A DNA stretch of 64,000 nt from 66-474 sp963771735 (lineage in GTDB: Bacteria; Pseudomonadota; Gammaproteobacteria; Xanthomonadales; Rhodanobacteraceae): contig CAVYUN010000003.1 in assembly GCA_963771735.1 (NCBI GenBank), positions 124,001-188,000 of the forward strand, read 5' to 3'. The translations under genes and the position numbers were made by a program. Positions 27,959 to 36,087 of this stretch are shown one piece after another. Under the pieces are notes generated by a model that worked only from the letters and a program-made list of their open reading frames with translations, was not told where the DNA came from and did no database searches. Position 1 is the first letter of the stretch. Every line of letters begins with the position of its first letter.

Positions 27959-30151
27959 TCAGAAATCCTTGCTGACGGTCAGGTAGAGCCCCCGGCGTGG
28001 AGCGAACTGCGCCGCGCCCACCCCGACGCCGGTGCCGTCACGCAATTCATAGGTACGATCGAGAACGTTGATCACGCCCAGCTGGGTATGCAGCTTGCCG
28101 ATGCTGCTGAAATCGAAATCATGCGACACGCTGATGTTGAGCTGGAAATAGTCCGGCATCGACAGGCCGTTGGGCGTAAGGCCGTCCTTGCGCAGACCGG
28201 TCCCGAACAGATAGTCCGCGCCGATACGGGTGCCATCGCCGAAGCCGTAGCTGACGCCACCCGACGATGCCAGTTTCTGGTCATGATCGAGGTGTATCCA
28301 GTTGTAATAGATGTAGGCGAGGTCATCCGGACTGAAGTTGTACTGGCTGGTGACCACCCGCTTGCCAATCGCGTGGCTGTAGGCAAGGTTGAAATAGGCC
28401 GACACGGGACCGTCGCTGTAGTTCGCCGAGAACTCGGCCCCGCGCACGCGACCGTACTCGTAGTTGAAGGTCGAATAGATCAATGCGGCGCCGAACTGGC
28501 CCTCGTCCTGCAGATCGGTGACTTGCCGGTAATAGGTATCCAGCCCCAGGGTCAGGTGCGGGCCGACGTTCTGCGAAATGCCCAAGTCGTAGTAGTTGGA
28601 GCGTTCGGCGAGCGGGATGTTGTCACCGTAGTTCTTGACGGCGTTGGTGGTGCCGTCGAAAAGGCTGATGTCCCCGCCGGATATCAACTCGGTCGCGGGT
28701 GGCGTGAAGTAGCGCGCGTAACCGGCGTGCAGCGTTGTGGAATCGGTTGCCTGCCAGACCACGCCGAGGCGCGGGCTCAACTGGCTCTGGGTTCTGCCGA
28801 ACGCCTGGTATTGGTCGCCGCGTACGCCGTAGTTGATGGTCCAGTTCTGGTTGATGTCCCATTCGTCCTGCACGTACGCTGCCCAGGTCCTGGCTTGAAT
28901 GTGGCTGCCAGTGAAGATGTTGAACGGCACCGTGCTGGTCTGGTTGCCGTTTGCGTCGGCTGGAAACACCAGCGAATTGCTGACGGTATCGGCCTTGTCG
29001 TATTCGCCATAGATGCCGTAACGAATCGTGTTGCTCTCGCCGACCGGGGTGGCGAAGTCCGCCTGCAGCGTGGACGCGCGATCACCCTGGTTGATGCTCG
29101 CGGCAACGCCGTTGAACATCAAGTCACCGATCCGGTCCGGCATGAAATCGATGCCGCTGTAGCGCTGTCCCAGCGAGAGCTGGTAGTTGGTCCGGCCGAA
29201 CTTGCCCTGCAGGGAAAGCGTCCCGAAACGCGTGGTCTCGTCCTGGCGCTCGTCGAGGGCGGCCGAGTCGAAGCCGGTCTGGTCGAGGTACTGGTACGCC
29301 GGCTGCTGGCCTGGATTGTTCGGGATCTGGAAACGGTTGTTGGCCACGCCGAACATGAAGCTGAGCCGCGTGTCGTCGTTGACCAGATAGGAAATGTCGC
29401 CGAATCCCCTGATCTGGTTGGTGCGATCGTGGATCGGGTTGCGGCTGGGTGTCGGGTTCTCGATACCGACGTCGTCCTTGAGGTAATTTGCGGTCAGGAA
29501 CCAGCTCCAGCGACCACTGCTGCCCCATGTGGACGCGAACGGATTGATGGTGCCGAACGAGCCGCCGGTAACGCCTAAATCACCGCCGTTGCCAGCCTTG
29601 ACACCATTCTTGGTGGTGATGTCGACGACCGCCGCCGTGCGTTCGCCGTACTGTGCCGGCAAGGCGCCATCGAGCAGCTTGACGCTCTCGATCATGCGCG
29701 TGTCGAGCGTCTGGCCGAAGCCCGAAATTGATTCGGGCAACATCACGCCATTGATGCGGTATTGCAAGTTGGCGTGATCGCCGCGCACGTGCAGCTGGCC
29801 GAAGGAGTCCTGGACGACGCCGGGCGCTTGCAGCACCACCTGGTTCAACGGGGTGGACGCGCCAAGCGGCATCTGCTCGATCGCCTGCCTGTCGATCACG
29901 TACTGGCTGCTGCCCGTGTCGGGAGAAAGACCATTGCGGGCCTGATCGAGCATGGTGGTGACTTGCACTGTATCCAGGGTCACCGGCTGCGATGCCGATG
30001 CTGAATCCGGAGCCGGAACGGCATCGCTGCTTGTCGCACTCGCCGACGGGGACGAGGACGCCGTGGTATCGGCGGAATGGGCCCAGCAGGACGGCAGAAT
30101 GGCTGTGCAGGAGATCGCGGCGATCGCGAGAGAAATCGGCTTGAGTTTCAT
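27959..30151 (-). CDS. TonB-dependent receptor, probable zinc-responsive
   Basis: A 730-residue outer-membrane receptor. It has a signal peptide (residues 1-24), a Ser/Ala-rich linker, a TonB-box-like segment (DTVQVTTML), the plug domain (YVIDRQAIEQMPLGAS, then RGDHANLQYRINGVMLPE) and a long beta-barrel ending in the terminal aromatic residue (LTVSKDF). Substrate is not obvious from sequence. A perfect Zur-like palindrome 28 bp upstream and the flanking CDF, MerC-like and two Zur-family regulator genes suggest zinc (ZnuD-like) uptake. His-rich loops typical of ZnuD are not prominent, so the assignment is inference from context. Confidence 0.75.
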   Translation of the reverse strand: MKLKPISLAIAAISCTAILPSCWAHSADTTASSSPSASATSSDAVPAPDSASASQPVTLDTVQVTTMLDQARNGLSPDTGSSQYVIDRQAIEQMPLGASTPLNQVVLQAPGVVQDSFGQLHVRGDHANLQYRINGVMLPESISGFGQTLDTRMIESVKLLDGALPAQYGERTAAVVDITTKNGVKAGNGGDLGVTGGSFGTINPFASTWGSSGRWSWFLTANYLKDDVGIENPTPSRNPIHDRTNQIRGFGDISYLVNDDTRLSFMFGVANNRFQIPNNPGQQPAYQYLDQTGFDSAALDERQDETTRFGTLSLQGKFGRTNYQLSLGQRYSGIDFMPDRIGDLMFNGVAASINQGDRASTLQADFATPVGESNTIRYGIYGEYDKADTVSNSLVFPADANGNQTSTVPFNIFTGSHIQARTWAAYVQDEWDINQNWTINYGVRGDQYQAFGRTQSQLSPRLGVVWQATDSTTLHAGYARYFTPPATELISGGDISLFDGTTNAVKNYGDNIPLAERSNYYDLGISQNVGPHLTLGLDTYYRQVTDLQDEGQFGAALIYSTFNYEYGRVRGAEFSANYSDGPVSAYFNLAYSHAIGKRVVTSQYNFSPDDLAYIYYNWIHLDHDQKLASSGGVSYGFGDGTRIGADYLFGTGLRKDGLTPNGLSMPDYFQLNISVSHDFDFSSIGKLHTQLGVINVLDRTYELRDGTGVGVGAAQFAPRRGLYLTVSKDF

Positions 30152-30179
30152 TACCCAGGGGACCGTTACCGACGTAGAT

Positions 30180-30197
30180 GTTATGTTATAACATAAC
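30180..30197. promoter_or_regulatory. Perfect 18-bp Zur-like palindrome
   Basis: GTTATGTTATAACATAAC is a perfect inverted repeat and matches the core of gammaproteobacterial Zur boxes (TGTTATA-TATAACA type). It lies 28 bp upstream of the receptor start (30151, minus strand) and 32 bp upstream of the Fur-family gene start (30230, plus strand), so it could repress both. It contains overlapping TATAAC/TATGTT -10-like elements. Confidence 0.75.
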
Positions 30198-30229
30198 TTT
30201 CAAGATCGACAACAGGACGTTGGTCACCC

Positions 30230-30742
30230 ATGCGGGCACAGCGCGTGAAGCGAAACTTGCCGGTAAAGCCGGAACGGGCTGCCAGCCCATTCGACGCAGG
30301 CACGGTTGGGAGCGCGATCGCCGGTGCCGCCGACCTGTGCGAACGACGCGGCGTGCAACTCACGAGCTTGCGGCGAAAATTGCTCGAGATGCTCTGGGAA
30401 CATCCCGAGCTCCCGACCGGAGCCTATGCGTTGATGAGGCGACTCGAAGCGTCGCTCGGAAAGCCTGTCACGGCAACGACCGTGTACCGATCGCTCGATT
30501 TTCTGCTGCATCAGGGTTTGGTCATGCGGATCGAGAGTCGCAATGCGTACCTGCCCTGCCCGCGCCCCGGACGCCCCGACGGGAACATCTTCTTCGTTTG
30601 TGACGTGTGCGGCGCCGTTACCAGCAGCGCCGCCCCATCCCTGGACCGCCTGCTGGCCAGGCAAGCCGCGGGACTGGGCTTCTCGATCAAGCGACGCACC
30701 CTCGAACTGCAGGGCATCTGCCTGCGATGCTCTGATCGCTGA
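30230..30742 (+). CDS. Fur/Zur-family regulator, paralogue A
   Basis: A 170-residue DNA-binding regulator. The winged helix is GVQLTSLRRKLLEML...TATTVYRSLDFLLHQGLV (cut here; TATTVYRSLDF is the recognition region). The structural zinc site has two CxxC pairs (CDVC, CLRC). In the regulatory-site region it has NAYLPCPRPGRPDGNIFFVC, whereas the other copy has NAFVFCQHPAEAHQVPFLIC: the two His of the sensor site are replaced. So metal sensing may be weak or changed. It is divergent from the TonB receptor with the Zur-like palindrome between them and may be autoregulated. Confidence 0.8.
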   Translation: MRAQRVKRNLPVKPERAASPFDAGTVGSAIAGAADLCERRGVQLTSLRRKLLEMLWEHPELPTGAYALMRRLEASLGKPVTATTVYRSLDFLLHQGLVMRIESRNAYLPCPRPGRPDGNIFFVCDVCGAVTSSAAPSLDRLLARQAAGLGFSIKRRTLELQGICLRCSDR

Positions 30743-30759
30743 CGCCCCAGAGGCGAAGG

Positions 30760-31236
30760 TCAGCCTGCGTTGCAGCCCTTGCAGATGCCGTGAACCTCGA
30801 GCGTCTGCGCCTTGGCCCGGAAGTCCAGGCTATGTGCCTGCCGCTCGATCAAATGCGCGATGGCACCCTCGTCGCAAACTTCGGTGGCACCCTCGCAAAC
30901 GTCGCAGATCAGGAACGGCACCTGGTGCGCTTCGGCGGGATGCTGGCAGAACACGAACGCGTTGATGGACTCGAGTTTGTGGATGAAGCCGTTCTCGAGC
31001 AGGAAATCCAGCGCGCGATAGACGGTCGGGGGCGCCGCCCCGGCATGGTTGTCGCGCAGCGATTCAAGCAGGTCGTAAGCCTTGACGGGCTTGCGCGCCT
31101 TGGCAATCAACTCCAGCACTTCCAGCCGCAGCGGCGTAAGGCGCAGGCCGCGTGTCCTGCATTCATGCTTGACCTCGCGCACGATGCCGGCGGCGTCATG
31201 GTGATGATGGCGTTTGACTTTGGGAGCGATGGCCAT
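30760..31236 (-). CDS. zur: Zinc uptake regulator, Fur family
   Basis: A 158-residue repressor. Features: a His-rich start (KRHHHHDAAG), winged helix with APPTVYRALDFLLENGFIHK, two structural CxxC pairs (CDVC, CKGC), and a regulatory-site segment NAFVFCQHPAEAHQVPFLIC with Cys and two His, as in Zur. It is tail-to-tail with paralogue A, 17 bp apart. It probably controls the palindrome at 30180 and zinc genes elsewhere. It could also be a PerR or Fur; the Cys-His sensor site and His tail favour zinc. Confidence 0.85.
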   Translation of the reverse strand: MAIAPKVKRHHHHDAAGIVREVKHECRTRGLRLTPLRLEVLELIAKARKPVKAYDLLESLRDNHAGAAPPTVYRALDFLLENGFIHKLESINAFVFCQHPAEAHQVPFLICDVCEGATEVCDEGAIAHLIERQAHSLDFRAKAQTLEVHGICKGCNAG

Positions 31237-31313
31237 GGCTGCATTCTAACGCCCGCGCCCGCGCGGGTCTGAGGTCTATGTCGGGTCGCAGGCGATCGAT
31301 TGCAAGCGCGGTC

Positions 31314-31336
31314 CTGCCGGCGCAAATCGCCGGCAG
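31314..31336. terminator. Perfect 9-bp hairpin
   Basis: CTGCCGGCG, loop CAAAT, CGCCGGCAG, downstream of the small membrane protein gene on the minus strand. No T-tract. It could stop the gltX operon transcript before zur. Confidence 0.35.
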
Positions 31337-31342
31337 TCGACT

Positions 31343-31648
31343 TCATGCAGGCTTGCGATCGGGAGCCTGTCGCCGCTCCAGTCGCCGGCGCGCAGGTCCG
31401 TAGTGGCCGGGCGGCAACGCCCACAACGCTACCCAGCTGAGCGGTCCGACCACCACCCCGAGCACGATACCGAGTGCGATCCTGCCGCGCCACCAGCCAA
31501 GCAAGGCGCCGATCGCCGCGCAGGCAATGGTGAACCAGATCAGCGGCCACCACGGGATCAACGCCAGCATGTTGTGCAGCAGTTGCCAGAACGCGCCGGG
31601 CGCATTCAGATCCACGCCCTGAAAGACCTTGTGCAGCAACGCATCCAC
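31343..31648 (-). CDS. Small membrane protein downstream of gltX
   Basis: A 101-residue protein with two hydrophobic segments (LHNMLALIPWWPLIWFTIAC and ALGIVLGVVVGPLSWVALWA) and a basic C-terminus (GPARRRLERRQAPDRKP). GTG start at 31648, one base after the gltX stop, so translation is coupled. It resembles small membrane proteins often found beside gltX in Xanthomonadales; function unknown. Confidence 0.7.
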   Translation of the reverse strand: MDALLHKVFQGVDLNAPGAFWQLLHNMLALIPWWPLIWFTIACAAIGALLGWWRGRIALGIVLGVVVGPLSWVALWALPPGHYGPARRRLERRQAPDRKPA

Positions 31649-31649
31649 G

Positions 31650-33053
31650 TCAGGATTCGGCGCGCGCGATCGCGTCGTCGATGCGCCGCAACGCGACTTC
31701 GCGTCCCGCCAGATATACCGTGTCTTCGATCGATGGCGATACCGCGGTGCCGGTCATGGCCACCCGCAGCGGTTGCGCTACCTTGCCCATGCCGATGCCA
31801 TGGGTCTCGGCTACTTCGGCGACCAGCGCATGGATGGCGTCGGGCTTCCACGTCGGCAACGTCGCCAGTTTTTCGCCCATTGCACGCAGCACGTCGGCGG
31901 CACCGTCGGCGCGCAGGTGCTTGTTCACCGCCTTCTCGTCCCAGGCCTCGATCGGCGCATACCAGATGCGCGCCTGTTCGGCCATCGCCTTGAGGGTCTG
32001 CGCGCGCTCGCGCAAAGCGATCACCGCATCGGCGGGATCGGGGCCCTTCGACACGTCCAGTCCCAGACGCTCGAGATGCCACGCCAGTTCCCGGCCGACC
32101 ACTTCCGGATCGTCGGTCTTCAGGTATTGCTGGTTGAGCCAGCCCAATTTGGCGAAGTCGAAGCGCGCGGCGGAATGATTCACGTCGGCGATGTCGAAAA
32201 GCTCGATCATTTCCCTGATCGAAAAGATCTCCTGGTCTCCATGCGACCAGCCCAGCCGCACCAGGTAGTTCAACAGCGCATGCGGCAGATAACCATCCTC
32301 GCGGTATTGCATGACGCCGACCGCGCCATGGCGCTTGGACAGCTTTTGCCCGTCCGGCCCCAGGATCATCGGCAGGTGCGCGAAGCTCGGCACCGCCGCG
32401 CCGAGCGCTTCGTACAGATTGATCTGACGCGGCGTGTTGTTGACATGATCGTCGCCACGGATGACCTCGGTGATGCCCATGTCGATGTCATCGACCACCA
32501 CCGCGAAGTTGTAGGTGGGGAACCCGTCCGAACGCAGCATCACGAAATCGTCGAGTTCGGCGTTGGCCCATTCCACCCGGCCCTTGATCTTGTCCTGGAA
32601 CACCACGCTGCCGGATTCGGGGTTCCGGAAACGCAGCACGCGGTTTGGATCGTCGCGGTACGGCAGGTTCCGGTCGCGTGCACGTCCGTCGTAGCGAGGC
32701 TTCTCGCCGCGCTCCTTCATCGCGGCGCGCATCGCGTCGAGTTCATCCTTCGATTCGTAGGCCCAGTACGCCTTGCCGGCATCGTGCAACTGCTGCGCGA
32801 CTTCGCGGTAACGCTCCATGCGTTGCGTCTGGTAGAACGGGCCCTCGTCGGGATCGAGACCCAGCCAGTGCATGCCGTCCAGGATCGCCCGCATCGCGGC
32901 GTCGGTGGAACGCTCGCGGTCGGTGTCCTCGATGCGCAGGATGAACTGCCCACCACGATGGCGTGCCTCCAGCCAGCCATACAGCGCGGTGCGCGCTCCG
33001 CCGATGTGCAGGAAACCGGTGGGGCTGGGCGCGAAACGGGTGCGGAACGTCAT
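31650..33053 (-). CDS. gltX: Glutamyl-tRNA synthetase
   Basis: A 467-residue class I aminoacyl-tRNA synthetase charging tRNA-Glu. The HIGH-type motif is PSPTGFLHIGGARTAL; the KMSKS loop is PDGQKLSKRHGAV. Also seen are RIEDTDRERS (glutamate binding) and FPTYNFAVVVDDIDMGITEV with RGDDHVNNTPRQ. Length and composition are typical of the bacterial enzyme. It diverges from the ABC exporter, with 79 bp between starts. Essential. Confidence 0.97.
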   Translation of the reverse strand: MTFRTRFAPSPTGFLHIGGARTALYGWLEARHRGGQFILRIEDTDRERSTDAAMRAILDGMHWLGLDPDEGPFYQTQRMERYREVAQQLHDAGKAYWAYESKDELDAMRAAMKERGEKPRYDGRARDRNLPYRDDPNRVLRFRNPESGSVVFQDKIKGRVEWANAELDDFVMLRSDGFPTYNFAVVVDDIDMGITEVIRGDDHVNNTPRQINLYEALGAAVPSFAHLPMILGPDGQKLSKRHGAVGVMQYREDGYLPHALLNYLVRLGWSHGDQEIFSIREMIELFDIADVNHSAARFDFAKLGWLNQQYLKTDDPEVVGRELAWHLERLGLDVSKGPDPADAVIALRERAQTLKAMAEQARIWYAPIEAWDEKAVNKHLRADGAADVLRAMGEKLATLPTWKPDAIHALVAEVAETHGIGMGKVAQPLRVAMTGTAVSPSIEDTVYLAGREVALRRIDDAIARAES

Positions 33054-33132
33054 GGCAAGGCGATGTCGTGGAAACGCGAAAGTTTAGCGGATCGGGCTGG
33101 AAGGCCGGTCGCCGCGCCCCCATGATTCAGGC

Positions 33133-35043
33133 ATGACCGATCCGCAGCAGCCCGACGATGCCGCCAAGCCGAAACCGGCGGTAACCCCGCACGCGACCGC
33201 CGCGCCACGCAACGAACATGCGCGCGCAACGACATCGGAGACATCGGCCGCGGCATCGGCCTCGCCTGCAAAAGCCCGTCGCGGCAGCGGCACGCTGCGG
33301 GTGCTGGCGATGCTGTGGCCGTACATCCGCGGTTTCCCGGCGCGCATGACGGTTGCCGCGGCGCTGCTGGTGATCGCCAAAGGCGCCACCATTGGCGTAC
33401 CGCTGGCACTGGCCGCGATCGTCGATCGGCTCGATCCGCGCATTGCCTTGCTGTCCGTCCCGATCGCACTGATCGTGGCGTACGGACTGCTGCGCCTGAT
33501 CGGCAGCCTGTTCGGACAATTGCGCGACACCGTGTTCGAGCGTGTCAGCCAGCGCGCGATGCGCGCATCCGGCCTCGACGCATTCCGGCATCTGCACAAT
33601 CTCTCGCTGCGCTTCCACCTCGACCGCCACACTGGTGGCGTCGGGCGCGACATTTCACGCGGCACGCGCGGCGTGTACAACCTGCTTGGTTGGGTCGTGT
33701 TCAACATCGTGCCTACCATCGTCGAGATTGCGCTGGTGATCGGCGTCCTGCTGCACAAACTCGACTGGCGCTATGCCTTGGTCACGCTAGGCACGATGGG
33801 TATCTACATCGCGGTCACGATCTGGATCACCGAGTGGCGCACTGCAAGCGTGCGTGCGATGAACGAGGTCGAGAGTGCCGCCAACGCCCGGGCCGTGGAC
33901 AGCCTGCTCAACTACGAAACGGTCAAGTATTTCGGCAACGAGGAATTCGAGGCTACCCGTTACGACGCCGACCTGCGCCGTTACGAGGACGCCGCGGTGA
34001 AGACGGAGACGTCGCTGGCGGTGCTGAACGGCGCCCAGGCACTGGTGATCGCGCTTGGGTTGACCGGACTGATGACGATGGCCGCGCTCGGGGTCGTCGA
34101 GCACACGCTCACGGTCGGCGACCTGGTGCTGGTCAATGCCCTGCTGCTGCAGTTGTCGGTGCCGCTCAACATGCTGGGCTTCACCTATCGCCAGATCAAG
34201 CAGGGCATGATCGACATGGAGCGCATGTTCCGGTTGCTCGACGAGGATGCCGAGGTGCGGGACGCGACGGGTGCAAAACCGCTGGTTACCCGCAACGGCG
34301 AGGTGCGCTTCGATCACGTCTCGTTCCATTACAACCCGGACCGCGCGATCCTCGACGACATCAGCTTCGCCATCCCGCCTGGCAAGACGCTGGCCGTGGT
34401 CGGCGAAACCGGTGCCGGCAAGTCCACCCTGTCGCGCCTGCTGTTCCGTTTCTACGACGTCACCGGCGGACGCATCAGCATCGACGGCCAGGACATCCGG
34501 GAGGTGACCCAGGAGTCGCTGCGCGCGGCAATCGGGATCGTGCCGCAGGACACCGTCCTGTTCAACGACACCATCTACTACAACATCGCCTACGGCCGCA
34601 CCGGCGCCAGCCCCGCGGAGGTGCAAACCGCCGCACGCGCAGCGCATATCCACGACTTCGTGATGTCGCTGCCGCAGGGCTACGAAACCACGGTGGGCGA
34701 ACGCGGCCTGAAGCTTTCCGGCGGCGAAAAGCAGCGGGTGGCGATCGCGCGTGCATTGCTGAAGAATCCGACCATCCTCGTTTTCGACGAGGCGACCAGC
34801 GCGCTGGACACCGGCACGGAAAAAGTCATCCAGACCGAGCTGTCCGAGATCGCACGCGGACGCACGACCCTGATCGTCGCGCACCGACTTTCAACCATCA
34901 TCGATGCCGACCGGATCCTGGTCCTGGACCATGGACGCATCGTCGAAAGCGGCACCCACGCGGAGTTGCTGGCGCATGGCGGCCGCTACGCCGCGTTGTG
35001 GGCACTGCAGGCCCGGCAACCGCTGGAAGCCGAACCGGCCTGA
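33133..35043 (+). CDS. Atm1/HMT1-type ABC exporter (permease-ATPase)
   Basis: A 636-residue half-transporter: residues ~60-360 form the membrane domain with six helices (FPARMTVAAALLVIAKGATI, IVPTIVEIALVIGVLLH and others), residues ~390-630 the ATPase. Walker A is GETGAGKST, the signature LSGGEKQR, Walker B ILVFDEAT, the H-loop AHRLST. The membrane part carries NYETVKYFGNEEFE and LLQLSVPLNMLGFTYR, the hallmark of the Atm1/HMT1 branch that exports glutathione-metal or sulfur compounds. An N-terminal Ala/Pro/Thr-rich tail of ~50 residues is disordered. Divergent from gltX. Likely heavy-metal or glutathione-conjugate export. Confidence 0.9.
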   Translation: MTDPQQPDDAAKPKPAVTPHATAAPRNEHARATTSETSAAASASPAKARRGSGTLRVLAMLWPYIRGFPARMTVAAALLVIAKGATIGVPLALAAIVDRLDPRIALLSVPIALIVAYGLLRLIGSLFGQLRDTVFERVSQRAMRASGLDAFRHLHNLSLRFHLDRHTGGVGRDISRGTRGVYNLLGWVVFNIVPTIVEIALVIGVLLHKLDWRYALVTLGTMGIYIAVTIWITEWRTASVRAMNEVESAANARAVDSLLNYETVKYFGNEEFEATRYDADLRRYEDAAVKTETSLAVLNGAQALVIALGLTGLMTMAALGVVEHTLTVGDLVLVNALLLQLSVPLNMLGFTYRQIKQGMIDMERMFRLLDEDAEVRDATGAKPLVTRNGEVRFDHVSFHYNPDRAILDDISFAIPPGKTLAVVGETGAGKSTLSRLLFRFYDVTGGRISIDGQDIREVTQESLRAAIGIVPQDTVLFNDTIYYNIAYGRTGASPAEVQTAARAAHIHDFVMSLPQGYETTVGERGLKLSGGEKQRVAIARALLKNPTILVFDEATSALDTGTEKVIQTELSEIARGRTTLIVAHRLSTIIDADRILVLDHGRIVESGTHAELLAHGGRYAALWALQARQPLEAEPA

Positions 35044-35211
35044 CCCTGGCCGGCTGGCGGGATCGACAGTCGCTGTAACCAATGTTTACCTCGCGGCATG
35101 CGTTTTGGCACGCCCGGGTGCATAAACTGGCACACGTGTTGCAACCCTCGTTGCAAGGGCACGTTGATTCCATATGTGGCCAAGGCCGCTGGATTCAGAA
35201 GGATTGCCGCC

Positions 35212-36003
35212 ATGCAAGGTAAAGACGACATGACACTCGATTCGGAACAGGGTTTTGCACCCCGGGCGCGCACGACCGCGGCGGGCCTTGAAGCCTGGTT
35301 GTCGGGTGCACACACCGAACCGGCCGCAGCGGTCGTCGCGTCCCACGCCGGGAACGCATCGACGCCGGAAGTACCCGTCGATTCGATTGCCGACAAGCCG
35401 GCACACGAAGTCGTGGGGCCGGTCAACGCCGCGGAATCCCTGGCGCTCGGCATGGCCACCTCGGCTCGCAAGCTGACCGGACCGGATGGCGCGGAACTGG
35501 TCATCGACCCCGAACGCGGCGCCTACCACTTCGAATCCACCTCGCTGAAGCCTTTGCTGGCGATCATGCAGCAGCCCGCCAAACAATGGGAGCCCGTCTT
35601 CTCCGAAGGACTGGTCGCCGCGCGCGCCAATCATCCAGCGCAACCCCTGGAACGCCTGTTGTGGTTCGCGGGCCTGGTCGCGACACCCGGCATCCTCGGC
35701 CGCAAGCTCAGCCGCGGCGAGCGTTACAAGCTCGCGGGCTGGCCGGAAACCGAACGCGAATATCCCAAACACTTCCGCATAGCCAAGGCCTTGCTGAAAG
35801 AACCGGTGACAGCCGACGAAATCGCCGCAACATCGGGCATGCCGTACGAGGAAGTCGTCGACTACATGAATGCGAGTCATGCGGCCGGTCGCCTGGAAGC
35901 CGCATCTGCGGCGCAGGCCGAGGACGCTGGCGCGCAGGCGTCGGCATCCTCACGCGGAAGCCGTTTGATGGCACGCCTCAACAAGCCGCTGTTCGCGCGC
36001 TGA
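35212..36003 (+). CDS. Hypothetical protein, 263 residues
   Basis: A cytosolic protein with no signal peptide or membrane segment. It has a low-complexity N-terminus (RARTTAAGLEAWLSGAHTEP) and a conserved-looking C-terminal half: WEPVFSEGLVAARANHPAQP, LERLLWFAGLVATPGILGRK, KLAGWPETEREYPKHFRIAK and VTADEIAATSGMPYEEVVDY, the last resembling a winged helix. AGAAGGA precedes the ATG. I do not recognise the family; it looks like a regulator or adaptor of Xanthomonadales. It ends just before a rho-independent terminator. Confidence 0.65.
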   Translation: MQGKDDMTLDSEQGFAPRARTTAAGLEAWLSGAHTEPAAAVVASHAGNASTPEVPVDSIADKPAHEVVGPVNAAESLALGMATSARKLTGPDGAELVIDPERGAYHFESTSLKPLLAIMQQPAKQWEPVFSEGLVAARANHPAQPLERLLWFAGLVATPGILGRKLSRGERYKLAGWPETEREYPKHFRIAKALLKEPVTADEIAATSGMPYEEVVDYMNASHAAGRLEAASAAQAEDAGAQASASSRGSRLMARLNKPLFAR

Positions 36004-36030
36004 CGCGCGAGATTCCCGATCCACGGGTGG

Positions 36031-36059
36031 GCCGCGCAGAAGGATCGCGCGGCTTTTTT
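36031..36059 (+). terminator. Rho-independent terminator
   Basis: GCCGCGC, loop AGAAGGATC, GCGCGGC followed by six T. It lies 28 nt after the stop of the 263-residue gene and stops that transcript before it meets copA, which comes from the other side. Confidence 0.85.
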
Positions 36060-36087
36060 GCTGGCGCAGCCGATCGAGCTCGACGCA

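Noticed and set aside
27569..29578. A 669-residue open frame on the plus strand
   Set aside because: Antisense to the TonB receptor; residues look like reversed barrel codons.
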